A stretch of DNA of 64,000 nt from contig NZ_CP017080.1 in NCBI RefSeq assembly GCF_001645685.2, positions 1,664,001-1,728,000 on the forward strand, read 5' to 3'. The notes under the pieces are model-generated. The model worked only from the letters and a program-made list of their open reading frames with translations, was not told the origin of the DNA and did not search any database. Below, piece after piece: positions 20,780-32,439 of the stretch (positions are counted from its first letter, which is position 1; each line of letters opens with the position of its first letter). The translations under genes were made by a program, and so were the position numbers. This DNA comes from Peribacillus muralis. GTDB lineage: Bacteria > Bacillota > Bacilli > Bacillales > DSM-1321.

Positions 20780-23700
20780 ATGGATCAAAATCCAAATAGC
20801 GGTAGAGAGAGATTTCAACTCTTGCTCCAGCAAATGGACTTGATTGAGGATGCCTTTGTGAATTTTTTCATCGGGGCCGAAATCGATAAGCTCTCGATTG
20901 AGAGGGAGTCCAAAACATGGCATTTCGCCTTTAATATACCTGCATTGATACCATGCAGTGTTCATACAAGATTCGCTACACATCTAGCGACTACGTTTTC
21001 CCATATTGCCAAGGTGACATTCACCTTTAATGTGGCCAATCCGCAAGTGACGGAACAATTGATCAAAGAGTATTGGAAAAACTGCATTGGTGAGCTCGAA
21101 GGCATGTCTCCGGCTCTTTTGTCGCTTCTGAATGAACAAGTGCCTGCAGTCAATGGATATAAACTTATCGTGAGTGCCCGAAATGATACAGAGGCCAGTC
21201 AGCTGAAACGGAAATATGCCGGCATCATTTCGAATATATACCAAACATTTGGTTTTCCTCCGCTGACTCTTGAGGCGGAAGTGAAGGAAGCGGTAACGAA
21301 TCCTGATTACCAGAAGTTTTTAGAGGATAAACAAAAAGAAGACGCGGAAAAAGGACTTGCTGCATTAGTGGAAATGCAGAAGAAGGAATCTGAAAAAGGA
21401 AGCGACGATGGCGCCTACGAAGGTCCTGTTAAAATTGGTTATACAATTAAAGAAGATGCAGACTTCCGCAGAATTGAACAAATTATCGATGAAGAGCGCA
21501 GGATTGCGATTGAAGGCTTCGTTTTTGATGCAGAGGTGCGTGAGCTTCGCAGCGGACGCAGTCTGTTGACATTTAAAGTTACCGATTATACGAGCTCGAT
21601 ATTGGTGAAAATGTTTTCGCGTGATAAAGAGGACGCTGCCATACTTGCCCGTGTGAAAAAGGGGATGTGGGTACGGGCACAAGGAAGCATCCAAAACGAT
21701 ACATTCGTCCGTGACCTGGTGATGATCGCAAATGATATCAATGAAATCTCCAAGCAAGGTCGCCAAGATAAGGCACCTGAAGGGGAAAAACGTGTGGAAC
21801 TGCATATGCACACGCCGATGAGCCAGATGGATGCAGTGACACCTACCTCCGCACTTGTTGCACAAGCTGCAAAATGGGGGCATAAGGCTGTTGCCATTAC
21901 GGATCATGCGGGTGCACAATCATTTCCTGAAGCTTATAGTGCTGGCAAAAAGAATGATATCAAAATTTTATATGGTGTTGAAGTGAATCTTGTGAATGAT
22001 GGGGTGCCAATCGTTTATAATGAGGCGCATATATCTCTTACAGATGCCACATATGTTGTGTTTGACGTCGAGACGACAGGACTGTCGGCCGTATATGATA
22101 CGATCATTGAATTTGCTGCAGTGAAAATTCATGACGGAGATATCATCGACCGATTTGAATCTTTTGCGAATCCGCACCACCCGTTATCAAATACGACGAT
22201 AGAGTTGACGGGGATCACCGATGACCTTGTAGAAAATGCTCCAGAAGTCGGGGAAGTATTGCAAAAGTTCAAGGAGTGGGCAGGGGATGCGATCCTAGTT
22301 GCCCATAACGCAGCCTTTGATATGGGCTTTTTGAATATAGGCTATAAAAACATTGGGTATCCCAAGGCTTCCAACCCTGTACTGGATACGCTGGAGCTTG
22401 CCCGATTTCTATACCCGGAATTTAAGAATCACAGGTTAAATACATTGTGTAAAAAGTTCGATATCGATTTGACTCAACATCACAGGGCCATTTATGATGC
22501 CGAAGCAACAGGTTACCTTATGCTGAAGATGCTGAAGGACGCATTGGCAAAAGAGATTACCCATCATGATCAGCTAAATGACAACATGGGTAAAGGAAAT
22601 GCTTATCAGCGTTCCCGTCCGTCGCATTGTACACTGATCGCGCAAACGCAGGCTGGACTTAAAAACCTATTTAAACTAATATCGATATCTCATATCGATT
22701 ATTTTTATCGTGTGCCCCGGTTGCCGCGTTCACAACTTAAAAAGTATCGAGAAGGAATCCTGGTCGGTTCAGGATGCGATAAAGGGGAAGTTTTTGAAGG
22801 GATGATGCAGAAGGGTTTTGAGGAAGTCGTAGATATCGCCGAGTTTTACGACTATCTTGAAATTCATCCGAAAGAAGTTTATCAGCATTTGATTGAGCTG
22901 GAATTTGTCCGCGATGATAAATCATTAGAAACAATCATCTCGAATATCGTCAAGCTGGGTGAAAAATTGGATAAGCCTGTCGTGGCCACAGGGAACGTTC
23001 ATTATTTGGAACCTAATGATAAAATTTACCGCAAAATCCTTGTGAATTCTCAAGGGGGAGCAAATCCTCTCAATCGTCATAAGCTGCCTGACGTGCATTT
23101 CCGCACAACCGATGAGATGCTGCGGGAATTCTCATTCCTAGGCTCCGAGAAGGCCAAAGAGGTCGTGGTGACGAATACGAATAAAATCGCTGACATGATT
23201 GAAGATATCAAGCCGATCAAGGACGAGCTGTATACACCTAAAATTGAAGGTGCAGAAGAAGAAATGCGTGAGATGAGTTATGGCATGGCGAAGAAGATTT
23301 ATGGCGAAAACCTGCCGGAAATCGTGGAAGCCCGTCTTGAGAAAGAATTAAAAAGCATCATTGGCCATGGATTTGCCGTCATTTATTTAATTTCTCATAA
23401 ACTAGTTAAAAAATCGTTGAATGACGGGTATCTCGTTGGTTCCAGGGGTTCTGTCGGCTCGTCCTTCGTTGCCACGATGACCGAAATTACAGAGGTAAAC
23501 CCGCTTCCACCTCATTATGTCTGTCCGAAGTGCAAGAAATCCGAATTCTTCAATGACGGATCAGTAGGTTCCGGGTTTGACCTTAAAGATAAAGACTGTC
23601 CTGATTGCGGCATTCCTTATACGAAAGACGGGCATGACATCCCGTTTGAAACCTTCCTTGGATTCAAGGGGGATAAGGTTCCCGATATCGATTTGAATTT

Positions 23701-25102
23701 CTCCGGTGAATATCAGCCTAAGGCCCATAACTATACGAAGGTCTTATTCGGTGAGGAGTATGTATATCGTGCAGGAACGATTGGAACGGTAGCTGAAAAA
23801 ACGGCTTATGGGTATGTAAAAGGATATTCCGCTGATAATAACATCCACATGCGCGGGGCTGAAACGGACCGCCTGGTTGCTGGGTGCACGGGTGTGAAAC
23901 GGACAACGGGACAGCATCCAGGGGGAATCATCGTCGTTCCCGATTACATGGATATTTATGATTTCACACCAATCCAATTCCCTGCTGATGACAGGAATTC
24001 CGAATGGAAAACGACGCACTTCGATTTCCATTCCATCCATGATAATATTTTGAAACTCGATATACTCGGACATGATGATCCAACAGTAATCCGTATGCTC
24101 CAAGATTTGAGCGGAATCGATCCAAAGACCGTCCCGACGGATGATCCTGAAGTGATGAAAATTTTCAGCAGTACGGAATCTTTAGGAGTGACCGAAGACC
24201 AGATCATGTGTAAAACGGGTACACTTGGCATCCCCGAATTTGGGACGCGATTCGTGCGGCAGATGCTTGAAGATACAAAGCCTACAACGTTCTCCGAATT
24301 AGTCCAGATTTCGGGACTGTCACACGGTACGGATGTATGGTTGAGCAATGCACAGGAGCTGATTCACAACCGGATATGCACACTGAGTGAGGTTATTGGC
24401 TGCCGGGATGATATTATGGTTTATCTCATTTATCAAGGACTAGAACCTTCCCTTGCGTTCAAGATCATGGAATCGGTACGGAAAGGGAAAGGGCTATCTG
24501 AGGAATTCGAAGAGGAGATGCGCAAGAATGAAGTGCCGGAATGGTATATCGATTCATGTAAGAAAATAAAATACATGTTCCCGAAAGCCCATGCTGCTGC
24601 CTATGTGTTGATGGCTGTCCGGATAGCTTACTTTAAGGTGCATCTGCCATTATTATATTATGCAGCATACTTCACGGTGCGTGCCGACGACTTTGAAATA
24701 GATGCCATGACTAGAGGATCGCAAGCGATCAAAGGGAAAATGGAAGAAATCACCGTAAAGGGATTGGACGCTTCCACAAAGGAAAAGAATACATTGACCG
24801 TTCTTGAATTGGCTTTGGAAATGTGTGAACGCGGATATGCATTCGCGAAGGTGGATTTGTATAAGTCCAGTGCAGACCAATTCATAATTGAAGGAAACAC
24901 TTTGATACCTCCTTTCAATTCGATACCTGGTCTAGGGACGAATGCTGCCATCAATATCGTCAACGCACGTCAGAATGGTGAATTCCTCTCGAAGGAAGAT
25001 CTGCAGCAACGGGGGAAAGTCTCCAAGACCATTCTGGAATACCTTGATAAACAGGGTTGCCTCGAGTCGTTGCCTGAACAAAATCAATTATCCTTATTCT
25101 AA
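20780..25102 (+). CDS. polC: DNA polymerase III PolC-type alpha subunit
   Basis: PolC is the replicative DNA polymerase of low-GC Gram-positives and carries its own proofreading exonuclease. The 1440-residue protein is full length. An N-terminal domain (1-230) is followed by an OB fold (about 235-330) and a PHP domain starting at [12 protein letters not shown] (about 340). The DEDD exonuclease ([11 protein letters not shown] near 420, [21 protein letters not shown]) interrupts the PHP domain. A zinc-binding CPKC...CPDC module lies near 914-945 and the polymerase core begins at [12 protein letters not shown] (about 968). The ATG at 20780 has GGGGAGAGAGG upstream. Confidence 0.98.
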   Translation: MDQNPNSGRERFQLLLQQMDLIEDAFVNFFIGAEIDKLSIERESKTWHFAFNIPALIPCSVHTRFATHLATTFSHIAKVTFTFNVANPQVTEQLIKEYWKNCIGELEGMSPALLSLLNEQVPAVNGYKLIVSARNDTEASQLKRKYAGIISNIYQTFGFPPLTLEAEVKEAVTNPDYQKFLEDKQKEDAEKGLAALVEMQKKESEKGSDDGAYEGPVKIGYTIKEDADFRRIEQIIDEERRIAIEGFVFDAEVRELRSGRSLLTFKVTDYTSSILVKMFSRDKEDAAILARVKKGMWVRAQGSIQNDTFVRDLVMIANDINEISKQGRQDKAPEGEKRVELHMHTPMSQMDAVTPTSALVAQAAKWGHKAVAITDHAGAQSFPEAYSAGKKNDIKILYGVEVNLVNDGVPIVYNEAHISLTDATYVVFDVETTGLSAVYDTIIEFAAVKIHDGDIIDRFESFANPHHPLSNTTIELTGITDDLVENAPEVGEVLQKFKEWAGDAILVAHNAAFDMGFLNIGYKNIGYPKASNPVLDTLELARFLYPEFKNHRLNTLCKKFDIDLTQHHRAIYDAEATGYLMLKMLKDALAKEITHHDQLNDNMGKGNAYQRSRPSHCTLIAQTQAGLKNLFKLISISHIDYFYRVPRLPRSQLKKYREGILVGSGCDKGEVFEGMMQKGFEEVVDIAEFYDYLEIHPKEVYQHLIELEFVRDDKSLETIISNIVKLGEKLDKPVVATGNVHYLEPNDKIYRKILVNSQGGANPLNRHKLPDVHFRTTDEMLREFSFLGSEKAKEVVVTNTNKIADMIEDIKPIKDELYTPKIEGAEEEMREMSYGMAKKIYGENLPEIVEARLEKELKSIIGHGFAVIYLISHKLVKKSLNDGYLVGSRGSVGSSFVATMTEITEVNPLPPHYVCPKCKKSEFFNDGSVGSGFDLKDKDCPDCGIPYTKDGHDIPFETFLGFKGDKVPDIDLNFSGEYQPKAHNYTKVLFGEEYVYRAGTIGTVAEKTAYGYVKGYSADNNIHMRGAETDRLVAGCTGVKRTTGQHPGGIIVVPDYMDIYDFTPIQFPADDRNSEWKTTHFDFHSIHDNILKLDILGHDDPTVIRMLQDLSGIDPKTVPTDDPEVMKIFSSTESLGVTEDQIMCKTGTLGIPEFGTRFVRQMLEDTKPTTFSELVQISGLSHGTDVWLSNAQELIHNRICTLSEVIGCRDDIMVYLIYQGLEPSLAFKIMESVRKGKGLSEEFEEEMRKNEVPEWYIDSCKKIKYMFPKAHAAAYVLMAVRIAYFKVHLPLLYYAAYFTVRADDFEIDAMTRGSQAIKGKMEEITVKGLDASTKEKNTLTVLELALEMCERGYAFAKVDLYKSSADQFIIEGNTLIPPFNSIPGLGTNAAINIVNARQNGEFLSKEDLQQRGKVSKTILEYLDKQGCLESLPEQNQLSLF

Positions 25103-25143
25103 AGTGGGAATGAGTGCCAAAAAGGAAGAAACAGTCATGATAT

Positions 25144-25172
25144 TTGCATAAATATCTTGATTATGGTATATT
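25144..25172 (+). promoter_or_regulatory. Sigma-A promoter candidate for the rimP-nusA-infB operon
   Basis: A -35 TTGCAT (25144-25149) and a -10 TATATT (25167-25172) are spaced by exactly 17 nt. They lie 42 nt after the polC stop and about 120 nt before rimP. Confidence 0.55.
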
Positions 25173-25203
25173 TTTATTGGAAATACTAAGAGGAACCAAT
25201 GGC

Positions 25204-25225
25204 AAGAGTGGGGAAACCCACTCTT
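25204..25225 (+). promoter_or_regulatory. Hairpin in the rimP-nusA leader
   Basis: AAGAGTGGG (25204-25212) pairs perfectly with CCCACTCTT (25217-25225) around a GAAA tetraloop. Only a short T run follows, so it is either a weak terminator/attenuator or a transcript-stabilising element downstream of the operon promoter. Confidence 0.55.
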
Positions 25226-25294
25226 TCGTGTTGTATTGACCATTTATTTTGAATCCGAAACCAAGCGCATACAACGCACGTATGGAGGAAACAA

Positions 25295-25768
25295 ATGAGT
25301 AAAAAGGTAACGGAAGTCGTAGAGGAATTAGCATTACCAATTCTTGAGGAATTGCAGCTTGAATTAGTTGAAGTGGAGTATGTGAAGGAAGGTAAAAGCT
25401 GGTTCCTTCGAGTTTACATTGATAAAGAAACAGGCGTAGATATTGATGATTGCGGAAATGTGAGTGAAAAACTCAGTGAAAAGCTTGATGAGGTTGATCC
25501 GATTCCCCAAAATTATTTTCTCGAAGTTTCATCACCCGGTGCTGAAAGGCCTCTGAAAAAAGAGAAGGATTTCCTTAATGCCATCGGTAAAAATGTTTAC
25601 ATAAAAACATACGAGCCCATTTTAGATGAAAAAGAATTCGAAGGAATCCTAACCAGTTACGATGGCAATGAAGTGACGCTGGAAGTCAGGATCAAGACAC
25701 GTAAGAAAACAATTGTCATACCATTCGAAAAGGTTGCCAAAGCAAGATTGGCGATTACCTTCTCTTAA
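25295..25768 (+). CDS. rimP: Ribosome maturation factor RimP
   Basis: RimP assists 30S subunit maturation. The 157-residue acidic protein shows the family pattern [42 protein letters not shown], read in pieces, followed by [16 protein letters not shown]. Its C-terminal part is an SH3-like beta domain. The ATG at 25295 follows TGGAGGA. It is the first gene of the nusA-infB operon, as in most Bacilli. Confidence 0.96.
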   Translation: MSKKVTEVVEELALPILEELQLELVEVEYVKEGKSWFLRVYIDKETGVDIDDCGNVSEKLSEKLDEVDPIPQNYFLEVSSPGAERPLKKEKDFLNAIGKNVYIKTYEPILDEKEFEGILTSYDGNEVTLEVRIKTRKKTIVIPFEKVAKARLAITFS

Positions 25769-25811
25769 AGTCAAGTAAATCATTAATTAAATATCCGTAA
25801 GGGGGATCACC

Positions 25812-26942
25812 ATGGGCAATGAGTTATTGGATGCTCTCTATATTTTAGAAAACGAAAAAGGAATTTCCAGGGAAGTTTTGATCGACGCGATTGAAGCTGC
25901 TCTTATATCGGCATATCGCCGTAACTTTAACCAAGCGCAAAATGTACGTATCGATTTGAATCTTGGTAAAGGAACGATGCGTGTATTTGCGAGAAAAGAC
26001 GTTGTTGATGAAGTTTTCGATTCACGTCTGGAAATTTCTGTTGAAGAAGCAAGAGCGATCGATCCCAACTATCAGTTAGAGGATATTGTCGAAATGGAAG
26101 TTACGCCTAAGGATTTCGGCCGTATTGCTGCCCAAACTGCGAAACAAGTCGTCACTCAAAGGGTGCGTGAAGCAGAGCGAGGCATCATTTATGCCGAATT
26201 CATCGACCGCGAAGAAGATATCATGACTGGCATCGTACAGCGCCAGGATTCCCGCTTCATCTATGTAAGCTTAGGGAAAATCGAAGCATTGCTTCCCGTG
26301 AATGAGCAAATGCCGAACGAACAGTATAAACCACATGATCGGATTAAAGTTTTCATCACGAAAGTTGAGAAGACGTCGAAGGGCCCGCAAATTTTTGTAT
26401 CCCGGTCACATCCTGGACTTTTAAAACGTTTATTCGAAATTGAAGTGCCTGAAATTTTTGATGGAACGGTGGAAATTAAATCAGTTGCCCGCGAAGCAGG
26501 CGACCGCTCGAAAATCTCCGTTCACTCCGATAATGAAGAGGTGGATCCTGTCGGTTCATGTGTCGGCCAAAAAGGACAGCGAGTTCAAGCCATCGTCAAT
26601 GAATTAAAAGGTGAAAAGATCGATATCGTCAAATGGTCGGAAAATCCGGTCATTTTCGTTGCGAATGCTTTAAGTCCTTCAAAAGTGCTTGAAGTCATCG
26701 TAAAAGAAGAAGAAAAAGCGACGACTGTCATCGTTCCTGATTATCAACTATCCCTGGCAATTGGCAAGCGCGGACAAAATGCCCGTTTGGCTGCCAAACT
26801 TACTGGTTGGAAAATTGATATCAAGAGTGAAACGGAAGCTCGCGAAGCTGGGATCTATCCAGTGGAAGAACAGGAATTCCTTTTGAGCAGAGATAGTTAT
26901 GTTAATGAAGAGGATGCAGATTTCGAAGAGGATAACGAGTAA
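25812..26942 (+). CDS. nusA: Transcription termination/antitermination factor NusA
   Basis: NusA binds RNA polymerase and modulates pausing and termination. The 376-residue protein has the N-terminal polymerase-binding domain and an S1 domain (about 135-200, [23 protein letters not shown] in pieces). Two KH domains follow, with signatures [14 protein letters not shown] and [20 protein letters not shown] short acidic tail ends in EEDNE. It lacks the C-terminal acidic repeats of the E. coli protein, as is normal in Bacillus. The ATG at 25812 is preceded by AAGGGGGAT. Confidence 0.97.
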   Translation: MGNELLDALYILENEKGISREVLIDAIEAALISAYRRNFNQAQNVRIDLNLGKGTMRVFARKDVVDEVFDSRLEISVEEARAIDPNYQLEDIVEMEVTPKDFGRIAAQTAKQVVTQRVREAERGIIYAEFIDREEDIMTGIVQRQDSRFIYVSLGKIEALLPVNEQMPNEQYKPHDRIKVFITKVEKTSKGPQIFVSRSHPGLLKRLFEIEVPEIFDGTVEIKSVAREAGDRSKISVHSDNEEVDPVGSCVGQKGQRVQAIVNELKGEKIDIVKWSENPVIFVANALSPSKVLEVIVKEEEKATTVIVPDYQLSLAIGKRGQNARLAAKLTGWKIDIKSETEAREAGIYPVEEQEFLLSRDSYVNEEDADFEEDNE

Positions 26943-26958
26943 TCCAGAGGTGAAAAAG

Positions 26959-27234
26959 ATGAATAGCCGAAAAAAAATCCCGATGCGTAAATGTGTGGCG
27001 ACGGGCGAAATGAAGCCGAAGAAGGATCTCATCCGCATCGTTCGATCTAAAGAAGGGGAAGTCAGCCTTGATCCGACAGGAAAGAAGTCGGGAAGGGGAG
27101 CTTATTTGACTCTTGATCGGGATGTTATCGAGCTGGCCAAAAAGAAAAATGTGCTGGCTAATCACCTTAGTACCCAAATCGATTCTTCCCTTTATGAACA
27201 ATTGCTTGAATTAGTGAATAAGGAGAAAAACTAA
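26959..27234 (+). CDS. rnpM: RNase P modulator RnpM (YlxR)
   Basis: YlxR is a small RNA-binding protein, recently described as a modulator of RNase P through its RNA subunit. The 91-residue product has the family signature [23 protein letters not shown] at the N-terminus and [20 protein letters not shown] in the middle. I chose the ATG at 26959 with AGAGGTG upstream; an in-frame start at 26899 lies inside nusA. The gene lies between nusA and ylxQ, as in B. subtilis. Confidence 0.92.
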   Translation: MNSRKKIPMRKCVATGEMKPKKDLIRIVRSKEGEVSLDPTGKKSGRGAYLTLDRDVIELAKKKNVLANHLSTQIDSSLYEQLLELVNKEKN

Positions 27235-27239
27235 ACATC

Positions 27240-27545
27240 ATGACCCAACAACAACAATGGATGTCTCTATTAGGATTGGCCAATCGAGCACGCAAGCTAA
27301 TTTCGGGTGAAGAATTAGTGGTTAAAGAGATTAGAAGCGGTAATGCCAAAGTTGTTATTTTATCCGCGGACGCTTCAAAAAACACTGAAAAAAAAATATC
27401 TGATAAGTGCGCATTTTATCAGGTTCCTTTAAAAAGAGTCGAAAGCAGGTCCATGCTCGGCCATGCGATAGGCAAGGATGCTAGAGTTGCCGTCGCAGTT
27501 CTGGATGAAGGTTTTGCACAAAAACTCCGAACGCTGCTCGATTAA
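27240..27545 (+). CDS. ylxQ: L7Ae-family RNA-binding protein YlxQ
   Basis: A 101-residue L7Ae/L30e-type protein, a family that binds kink-turns in RNA. Visible features are [43 protein letters not shown] (in pieces) and the downstream [29 protein letters not shown]. The ATG at 27240 lies 5 nt past the ylxR stop; GGAG inside the end of ylxR can serve as ribosome binding site. It is co-transcribed with nusA and infB. Confidence 0.93.
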   Translation: MTQQQQWMSLLGLANRARKLISGEELVVKEIRSGNAKVVILSADASKNTEKKISDKCAFYQVPLKRVESRSMLGHAIGKDARVAVAVLDEGFAQKLRTLLD

Positions 27546-27564
27546 ATTTTACGGGGGTGAACGT

Positions 27565-29721
27565 ATGACAAAATTGCGTGTATATGAATATGCAAAACAA
27601 AAGAACGTTTCAAGCAAGGATGTAATAAATAAACTTAAAGAAATGAATATAGAGGTAACAAACCATATGACAGCATTAGACGATTCAACTGTAAATAAAT
27701 TAAACGATTCAATTAAACCTAAAAACGAAGATAAAAATCAAGCTGCTGAACCGAAAGCTAACGCTACCGTTGCAAAATACGAAGCGGAAGCGGATGAGAA
27801 AAGCACAGTAAATAAAGAAAAGCTTAAGAAAAAGCCACCAGTTAAACCAGTAGGTACGAAAAAACCGACAAGCCAGTTTAACCGCGGCAGAAATAACAAG
27901 AATAAAAATAACAAACAAAGACAACAAGCGCCTGCAGCCCCTGTTACAAAACGTAAAGAAAGGGAACTGCCAGAGAAAATTACGTTTTATGAATCTTTGA
28001 CTGTTATGGAACTTGGTAAAAAGCTTCACCGTGAACCTTCTGAAATCATTAAAAAGCTCTTTATGCTTGGTGTGATGGCTACAATTAACCAAACATTGGA
28101 TAAAGACGCAATTGAATTGATTTGTGCTGAGTATGGTGTAGTGGCTGAAGAGGAAATACGTGTCGACTTAACCGATCTTGAATCATTAGTGACTGAAGAT
28201 GCTTCAGAAGATTTGATTGAACGTCCGGCTGTCGTAACGATCATGGGACACGTTGACCATGGTAAAACGACATTGCTTGATTCAATTCGCAACACTAAAG
28301 TTACAGAAGGCGAAGCAGGTGGAATCACGCAGCATATCGGTGCATATCAAGTCAAAGTAAACGACAAGAAAATCACGTTCCTTGATACTCCAGGACATGC
28401 TGCGTTTACAACAATGCGTGCCCGCGGTGCTCAGGTTACGGATATCACGATACTTGTCGTTGCAGCGGATGATGGGGTTATGCCTCAAACGGTTGAAGCG
28501 ATCAACCATGCCAAAGCGGCTGAAGTTCCAATCATCGTCGCTGTCAATAAAATGGATAAGGAAGCGGCCAATCCAGACCGCGTTATGCAAGAATTGACTG
28601 AGCATGGCCTAGTTTCTGAAGCATGGGGCGGAGATACAATTTTCGTACCTATTTCAGCGAAAAAAGGCGAAGGCATCGATAGCTTGCTTGAAATGATTCT
28701 GCTTGTAAGTGAAGTGGAGGAGTATAAAGCGAATCCAACTCGTAAAGCAAATGGAACGGTCATCGAGGCACGTTTGGATAAAGGACGCGGATCTGTTGCG
28801 ACATTACTTGTTCAAAACGGTACGTTGAAAGTCGGAGATCCAATCGTTATCGGTAATACGTTCGGACGTGTCCGTGCAATGGTTAATGATCTTGGCCGCC
28901 GTGTGAAGGATGCAGGTCCGTCCACACCGGTTGAAATCACCGGACTGAACGAAGTTCCACAAGCTGGCGATCGTTTCATCGTCTTTGAAGATGAGAAAAC
29001 GGCACGTCAAGTCGGGGAAGTTCGTGCGCAAAGACAATTGGCTTCACAACGTAATGAAAAATCGCGTGTGACGCTTGATACATTGTTCGAGCAAATGAAA
29101 GAAGGGGAAATCAAAGAATTGAACATCATCTTGAAAGCGGATGTTCAAGGTTCTGCGGAAGCAGTTGCAGCCTCCCTGAATAAAATAGAAGTGGAAGGCG
29201 CTAAAGTGAAAATCATTCACACTGGCGTCGGGGCCATTACTGAATCGGATATTATCCTTGCCACAGCTTCCAACGCAATCGTCATCGGATTTAACGTTCG
29301 TCCTGACGTGAATGCGAAGCGTGCAGCTGAATCGGAAAATGTTGATGTTCGCCTACACCGCATCATCTATAAGGCGATCGAAGAGATCGAGTCAGCCATG
29401 AAAGGGATGCTTGACCCTGAATTCGAAGAAAAAATCATCGGTCAGGCTGAAGTCCGCACGACGTTCAAAGTATCTAAGGTCGGCACCATTGCCGGTTCAT
29501 ATGTTACTGAAGGAAAAATCACACGTGATAGCGGAATTCGCTTAATTCGTCAAGGTGTCGTCATTTTCGAAGGTGAAATCGATGCGCTGAAGCGTTTTAA
29601 AGATGACGTTAAAGAAGTGGCAACGAACTATGAGTGCGGGATCACCATTAAAAATTACAATGACCTTAAAGAAGGCGATGTAATTGAAGCATATGTAATG
29701 GAAGAGATCGAGCGTAAATGA
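27565..29721 (+). CDS. infB: Translation initiation factor IF-2
   Basis: IF-2 is the GTPase that places initiator tRNA on the 30S subunit. The 718-residue form has an N-terminal winged-helix module ([22 protein letters not shown]) and a lysine/asparagine-rich linker (about residues 50-140). The GTPase domain has G1 [10 protein letters not shown] near residue 228, DTPGHAAF and NKMDKE. Domains C1 and C2 follow ([26 protein letters not shown]). The ATG at 27565 follows GGGGGTGA; an upstream in-frame reading from 27478 overlaps ylxQ. It overlaps ylxP by ATGA. Confidence 0.97.
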   Translation: MTKLRVYEYAKQKNVSSKDVINKLKEMNIEVTNHMTALDDSTVNKLNDSIKPKNEDKNQAAEPKANATVAKYEAEADEKSTVNKEKLKKKPPVKPVGTKKPTSQFNRGRNNKNKNNKQRQQAPAAPVTKRKERELPEKITFYESLTVMELGKKLHREPSEIIKKLFMLGVMATINQTLDKDAIELICAEYGVVAEEEIRVDLTDLESLVTEDASEDLIERPAVVTIMGHVDHGKTTLLDSIRNTKVTEGEAGGITQHIGAYQVKVNDKKITFLDTPGHAAFTTMRARGAQVTDITILVVAADDGVMPQTVEAINHAKAAEVPIIVAVNKMDKEAANPDRVMQELTEHGLVSEAWGGDTIFVPISAKKGEGIDSLLEMILLVSEVEEYKANPTRKANGTVIEARLDKGRGSVATLLVQNGTLKVGDPIVIGNTFGRVRAMVNDLGRRVKDAGPSTPVEITGLNEVPQAGDRFIVFEDEKTARQVGEVRAQRQLASQRNEKSRVTLDTLFEQMKEGEIKELNIILKADVQGSAEAVAASLNKIEVEGAKVKIIHTGVGAITESDIILATASNAIVIGFNVRPDVNAKRAAESENVDVRLHRIIYKAIEEIESAMKGMLDPEFEEKIIGQAEVRTTFKVSKVGTIAGSYVTEGKITRDSGIRLIRQGVVIFEGEIDALKRFKDDVKEVATNYECGITIKNYNDLKEGDVIEAYVMEEIERK

Positions 29722-29999
29722 TCGTTGGCTCTGTCCAATGTGAATGCATCATCCATGACACCCATTCGTTGAAAGAAAAACGAGCCGTGTTGCAGCGAGT
29801 CATCACACGGCTTAAACAAAAGTTCAACATATCGGTAGCCGAAACAGACTTTCAGGATTTATGGCAGCGGACAAAGATTACGATCGTAACCGTAACATCC
29901 TCAAGGAAGGCTACTGAGAAGGAACTTCAGAATGCCCTTAAATTTCTAGATTCTTTTCCGGAACTAGAGCGAACAATAACAGATATAGACTGGCTTTAG
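29718..29999 (+). CDS. ylxP: DUF503 family protein YlxP
   Basis: A 93-residue protein of the YlxP/DUF503 family, function unestablished. Characteristic segments are [36 protein letters not shown] and a C-terminal [18 protein letters not shown]. Its ATG overlaps the infB stop (ATGA at 29718-29721), implying translational coupling. Position between infB and rbfA suggests a role near translation or ribosome maturation, but this is only inference. Confidence 0.9.
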   Translation: MIVGSVQCECIIHDTHSLKEKRAVLQRVITRLKQKFNISVAETDFQDLWQRTKITIVTVTSSRKATEKELQNALKFLDSFPELERTITDIDWL

Positions 30000-30016
30000 G
30001 CTATCGAGGTGATATT

Positions 30017-30385
30017 ATGAGCCTTCGTTCAAATCGTGTTGGCGAACAAATGAAAAAAGAGCTGAGTGAAATTATCGGCCGCAAAATAAAAGACCCGAGG
30101 ATCGGATTTGTGACAGTGACGGATGTTGCTGTTACAGGAGATCTACAACAGGCAACAGTTTACATTTCCGTTCTGGGTGACCAGGAACAACGGGAAAAAA
30201 CATTGCAAGGGCTAGCAAAGGCCAAAGGATTCATGCGTTCAGAAATTGGGCAAAGAATCCGCCTTCGTAAAACCCCTGAACTATTTTTCGAATTCGATGA
30301 ATCGGTCGATTATGGCAATCGCATCGAGTCATTGATTTCCCAAATTAATTCAGAGGATAAACCGGCTGATAAAAACGAAGAATAA
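30017..30385 (+). CDS. rbfA: 30S ribosome-binding factor RbfA
   Basis: RbfA binds immature 30S subunits and supports 16S rRNA 5'-end processing and cold growth. The 122-residue protein shows [38 protein letters not shown] in pieces and the KH-like [24 protein letters not shown]. The ATG at 30017 follows GAGGTGAT. It is the last gene before a strong hairpin terminator. Confidence 0.96.
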   Translation: MSLRSNRVGEQMKKELSEIIGRKIKDPRIGFVTVTDVAVTGDLQQATVYISVLGDQEQREKTLQGLAKAKGFMRSEIGQRIRLRKTPELFFEFDESVDYGNRIESLISQINSEDKPADKNEE

Positions 30386-30400
30386 GCAAGCAGTAAAAAG

Positions 30401-30452
30401 GAGGCTGACTCAAAAAGTGCTTTGCACTTCTTGAAGTCGGCCTCTTTTTTTT
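30401..30452 (+). terminator. Branched rho-independent terminator between rbfA and truB
   Basis: An outer stem (GAGGC-GACT at 30401-30410 with AGTC-GCCTC at 30435-30444) encloses an inner stem (AAGTGC/GCACTT near 30415-30428). Eight T residues follow. It terminates the nusA-infB-rbfA operon; the truB ribosome binding site lies only about 14 nt after the T tract. Confidence 0.85.
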
Positions 30453-30477
30453 GAAAATGAATGATGAGGTGACGGCC

Positions 30478-31398
30478 ATGAACGGCATTCTTCCATTGTG
30501 GAAACCAAAGGGAATGACATCCCATGATTGTGTTTTTAAATTGAGAAAGATATTGAAAACAAAAAAGGTTGGGCATACAGGGACACTGGATCCTGATGTG
30601 ACAGGGGTTTTACCCATTTGTATAGGCAGGGCAACGAAAATTGCCGAGTATTTAACAGAAGCAGGCAAGGCATACGAAGGAGAAGTGACTCTCGGTTTTT
30701 CCACGACAACCGAGGATGCAAGCGGTGAAAGAGTCGAGGAGCAAACGATTGGTGAAGTGATTCCTCGTGAACGGATACTGGAAGTGCTGGAATCACTGAC
30801 AGGGAAAATCGAACAAACGCCGCCGATGTTTTCAGCTGTTAAGGTGAACGGGAAGAAATTATATGAATATGCCCGTGCTGGTATCGAGGTGGAGAGACCG
30901 ACAAGAGAGGTTACCATTTACGAAATTACCCTTCTCGATGATCGCACCGAATTCATGGGAGAAACGATTTCTTTTCGCTTTCGGGTCAAGTGCAGCAAGG
31001 GTACGTATATCAGGACGCTTGCCGTCATGATGGGTGATAAGCTTGGCATACCTGCCCATATGTCAGACTTGACCAGGATTGAATCGGCAGGCTTCAAGCT
31101 AGATGACTGCTTTACGTTTGCTGAGGTGGAAGCATTCATGGAAACGGGACAAACGGATGTTTTTCTTTTGCCATTAGAGCGGGGATTATTTCATTTGCCC
31201 AAATTTAAGATTAATGATAAAGTAGCAAGGAAAGTACTTAACGGTGCGGTATTGGAGCAAACAGGGGATGTGACTGCCGAAAAAGGGGTGCCTTTTGTGA
31301 TGGTAGATCCATCTGATAAGGCAATTGCCATTTATCAAGTACATCCGACAAAAGAAGGATTAATTAAACCTGTAAAAGTATTGGCACAAGAATCATAG
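30478..31398 (+). CDS. truB: tRNA pseudouridine(55) synthase TruB
   Basis: TruB makes pseudouridine 55 in the T-loop of tRNAs. The 306-residue protein has the catalytic aspartate in VGHTGTLDPDVTG (about residue 38), the KIEQTPPMFSAVKVNGKKLYEYAR block and RVKCSKGTYIRTL. The preferred start is the ATG at 30478 (MNGILPLWKPKGMTSHDC, matching relatives), with GAGGTGA at 30466-30472. In-frame starts at 30451 and 30457 sit at the edge of the upstream terminator. Confidence 0.95.
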   Translation: MNGILPLWKPKGMTSHDCVFKLRKILKTKKVGHTGTLDPDVTGVLPICIGRATKIAEYLTEAGKAYEGEVTLGFSTTTEDASGERVEEQTIGEVIPRERILEVLESLTGKIEQTPPMFSAVKVNGKKLYEYARAGIEVERPTREVTIYEITLLDDRTEFMGETISFRFRVKCSKGTYIRTLAVMMGDKLGIPAHMSDLTRIESAGFKLDDCFTFAEVEAFMETGQTDVFLLPLERGLFHLPKFKINDKVARKVLNGAVLEQTGDVTAEKGVPFVMVDPSDKAIAIYQVHPTKEGLIKPVKVLAQES

Positions 31399-31434
31399 AC
31401 CGTTTTGCCGCCGTCGGAAAGAGGAGATTGAAAG

Positions 31435-32385
31435 GTGAAAGTGATTGCAATAGAGCATCCTCATCAGTTTAATTCGGATGATTTTCCTGAGCTTGTTATG
31501 GCGCTTGGTTTTTTTGATGGCATACATAAAGGCCATCAGATCGTTATACAAACCGCCAAGCGAAAAGCAGATGAAATGAACCTGAAGTCAGCCGTCATGA
31601 CATTTGATCCGCATCCTTCTGCAGTGTTGGGAAAGAAAACGGAAAATATCCGCTATATAACCCCACTTGAAGATAAAGTGGCTATCATAGAGTCGATGGA
31701 GATAGATTATTTATTCATTATCCATTTCAGTAAGGAGTTCGCTTCGGTTTTGCCGGAACGGTTCGTTGATGACTACATTGCAGGGTTGAATGTCCGCCAT
31801 GTAGTCGCAGGCTTTGATTATTCATACGGCCGCTATGGTCAAGGCTCGATGCAAGACCTGCCCGCTTACGCACAAGGAAGATTTTCACAGACGGTCGTTG
31901 CCAAGCAAACGCTCGAGGATGAAAAGGTTAGCTCCACGAGAATTAGAGAAACCCTCAGTAATGGTGATTTTACCGATTTTCATCATCTTGCAGGACGACG
32001 CTTCATAACGAAGGGGCATGTCGTTCATGGTGAGAAACGGGGCAGGAAGCTAGGATTTCCCACCGCTAATATCGAAGTTAGTGATGATTACATCTTCCCT
32101 GCTGCGGGCGTATATGCCGTCAGGATACAAATAAGCGACCAATGGTATCATGGAGTCTGCAATGTAGGTTATAAACCTACCTTTCATGAGGAAAAGCCTA
32201 AATATCCTACTGTGGAGGTCCATGCCTTGGATTTCTCAGGTGATATTTATGGAAGCCAGGTTTCAGTTGAATGGCATATTAGACTTCGAAGTGAGCAGAA
32301 GTTTTCCGGACTTGAAGCCTTGGTTGCCCAGATTGAAGCGGATAAGCGAAATGCAATCGCTTATTTTGCGGAGTTGGAAGCATAA
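31435..32385 (+). CDS. ribF: Bifunctional riboflavin kinase/FAD synthetase RibF
   Basis: This enzyme phosphorylates riboflavin to FMN and adenylylates FMN to FAD. The N-terminal FMN adenylyltransferase domain shows ALGFFDGIHKGHQ and, later, the KVSSTRIRETL motif. The C-terminal riboflavin kinase domain begins near residue 185 with VVHGEKRGRKLGFPTANI. Length is 316 residues. The GTG at 31435 has GAGGAG at 31421-31426. No FMN riboswitch is visible in the short 36-nt gap after truB. Confidence 0.95.
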   Translation: MKVIAIEHPHQFNSDDFPELVMALGFFDGIHKGHQIVIQTAKRKADEMNLKSAVMTFDPHPSAVLGKKTENIRYITPLEDKVAIIESMEIDYLFIIHFSKEFASVLPERFVDDYIAGLNVRHVVAGFDYSYGRYGQGSMQDLPAYAQGRFSQTVVAKQTLEDEKVSSTRIRETLSNGDFTDFHHLAGRRFITKGHVVHGEKRGRKLGFPTANIEVSDDYIFPAAGVYAVRIQISDQWYHGVCNVGYKPTFHEEKPKYPTVEVHALDFSGDIYGSQVSVEWHIRLRSEQKFSGLEALVAQIEADKRNAIAYFAELEA

Positions 32386-32406
32386 AAGGTTATCAATAGA
32401 CAGGAC

Positions 32407-32435
32407 TTGCAATTTTATTGAAATGCATGTATTCT
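32407..32435 (+). promoter_or_regulatory. Sigma-A promoter candidate for rpsO
   Basis: A -35 TTGCAA (32407-32412) and a -10 TATTCT (32430-32435) are separated by 17 nt. They lie just after ribF and about 97 nt before rpsO. Confidence 0.55.
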
Positions 32436-32439
32436 ATTA

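Noticed and set aside
21365-21919. 184-codon open frame on the minus strand inside polC
   Set aside because: It lies wholly antisense to the conserved PolC OB/PHP region, has no ribosome binding site, and its product is rich in His/Cys/Phe in a way typical of antisense shadows.
30345-30917. 190-codon minus-strand open frame opposite rbfA/truB
   Set aside because: It spans two real genes and a terminator and has serine-rich shadow composition.
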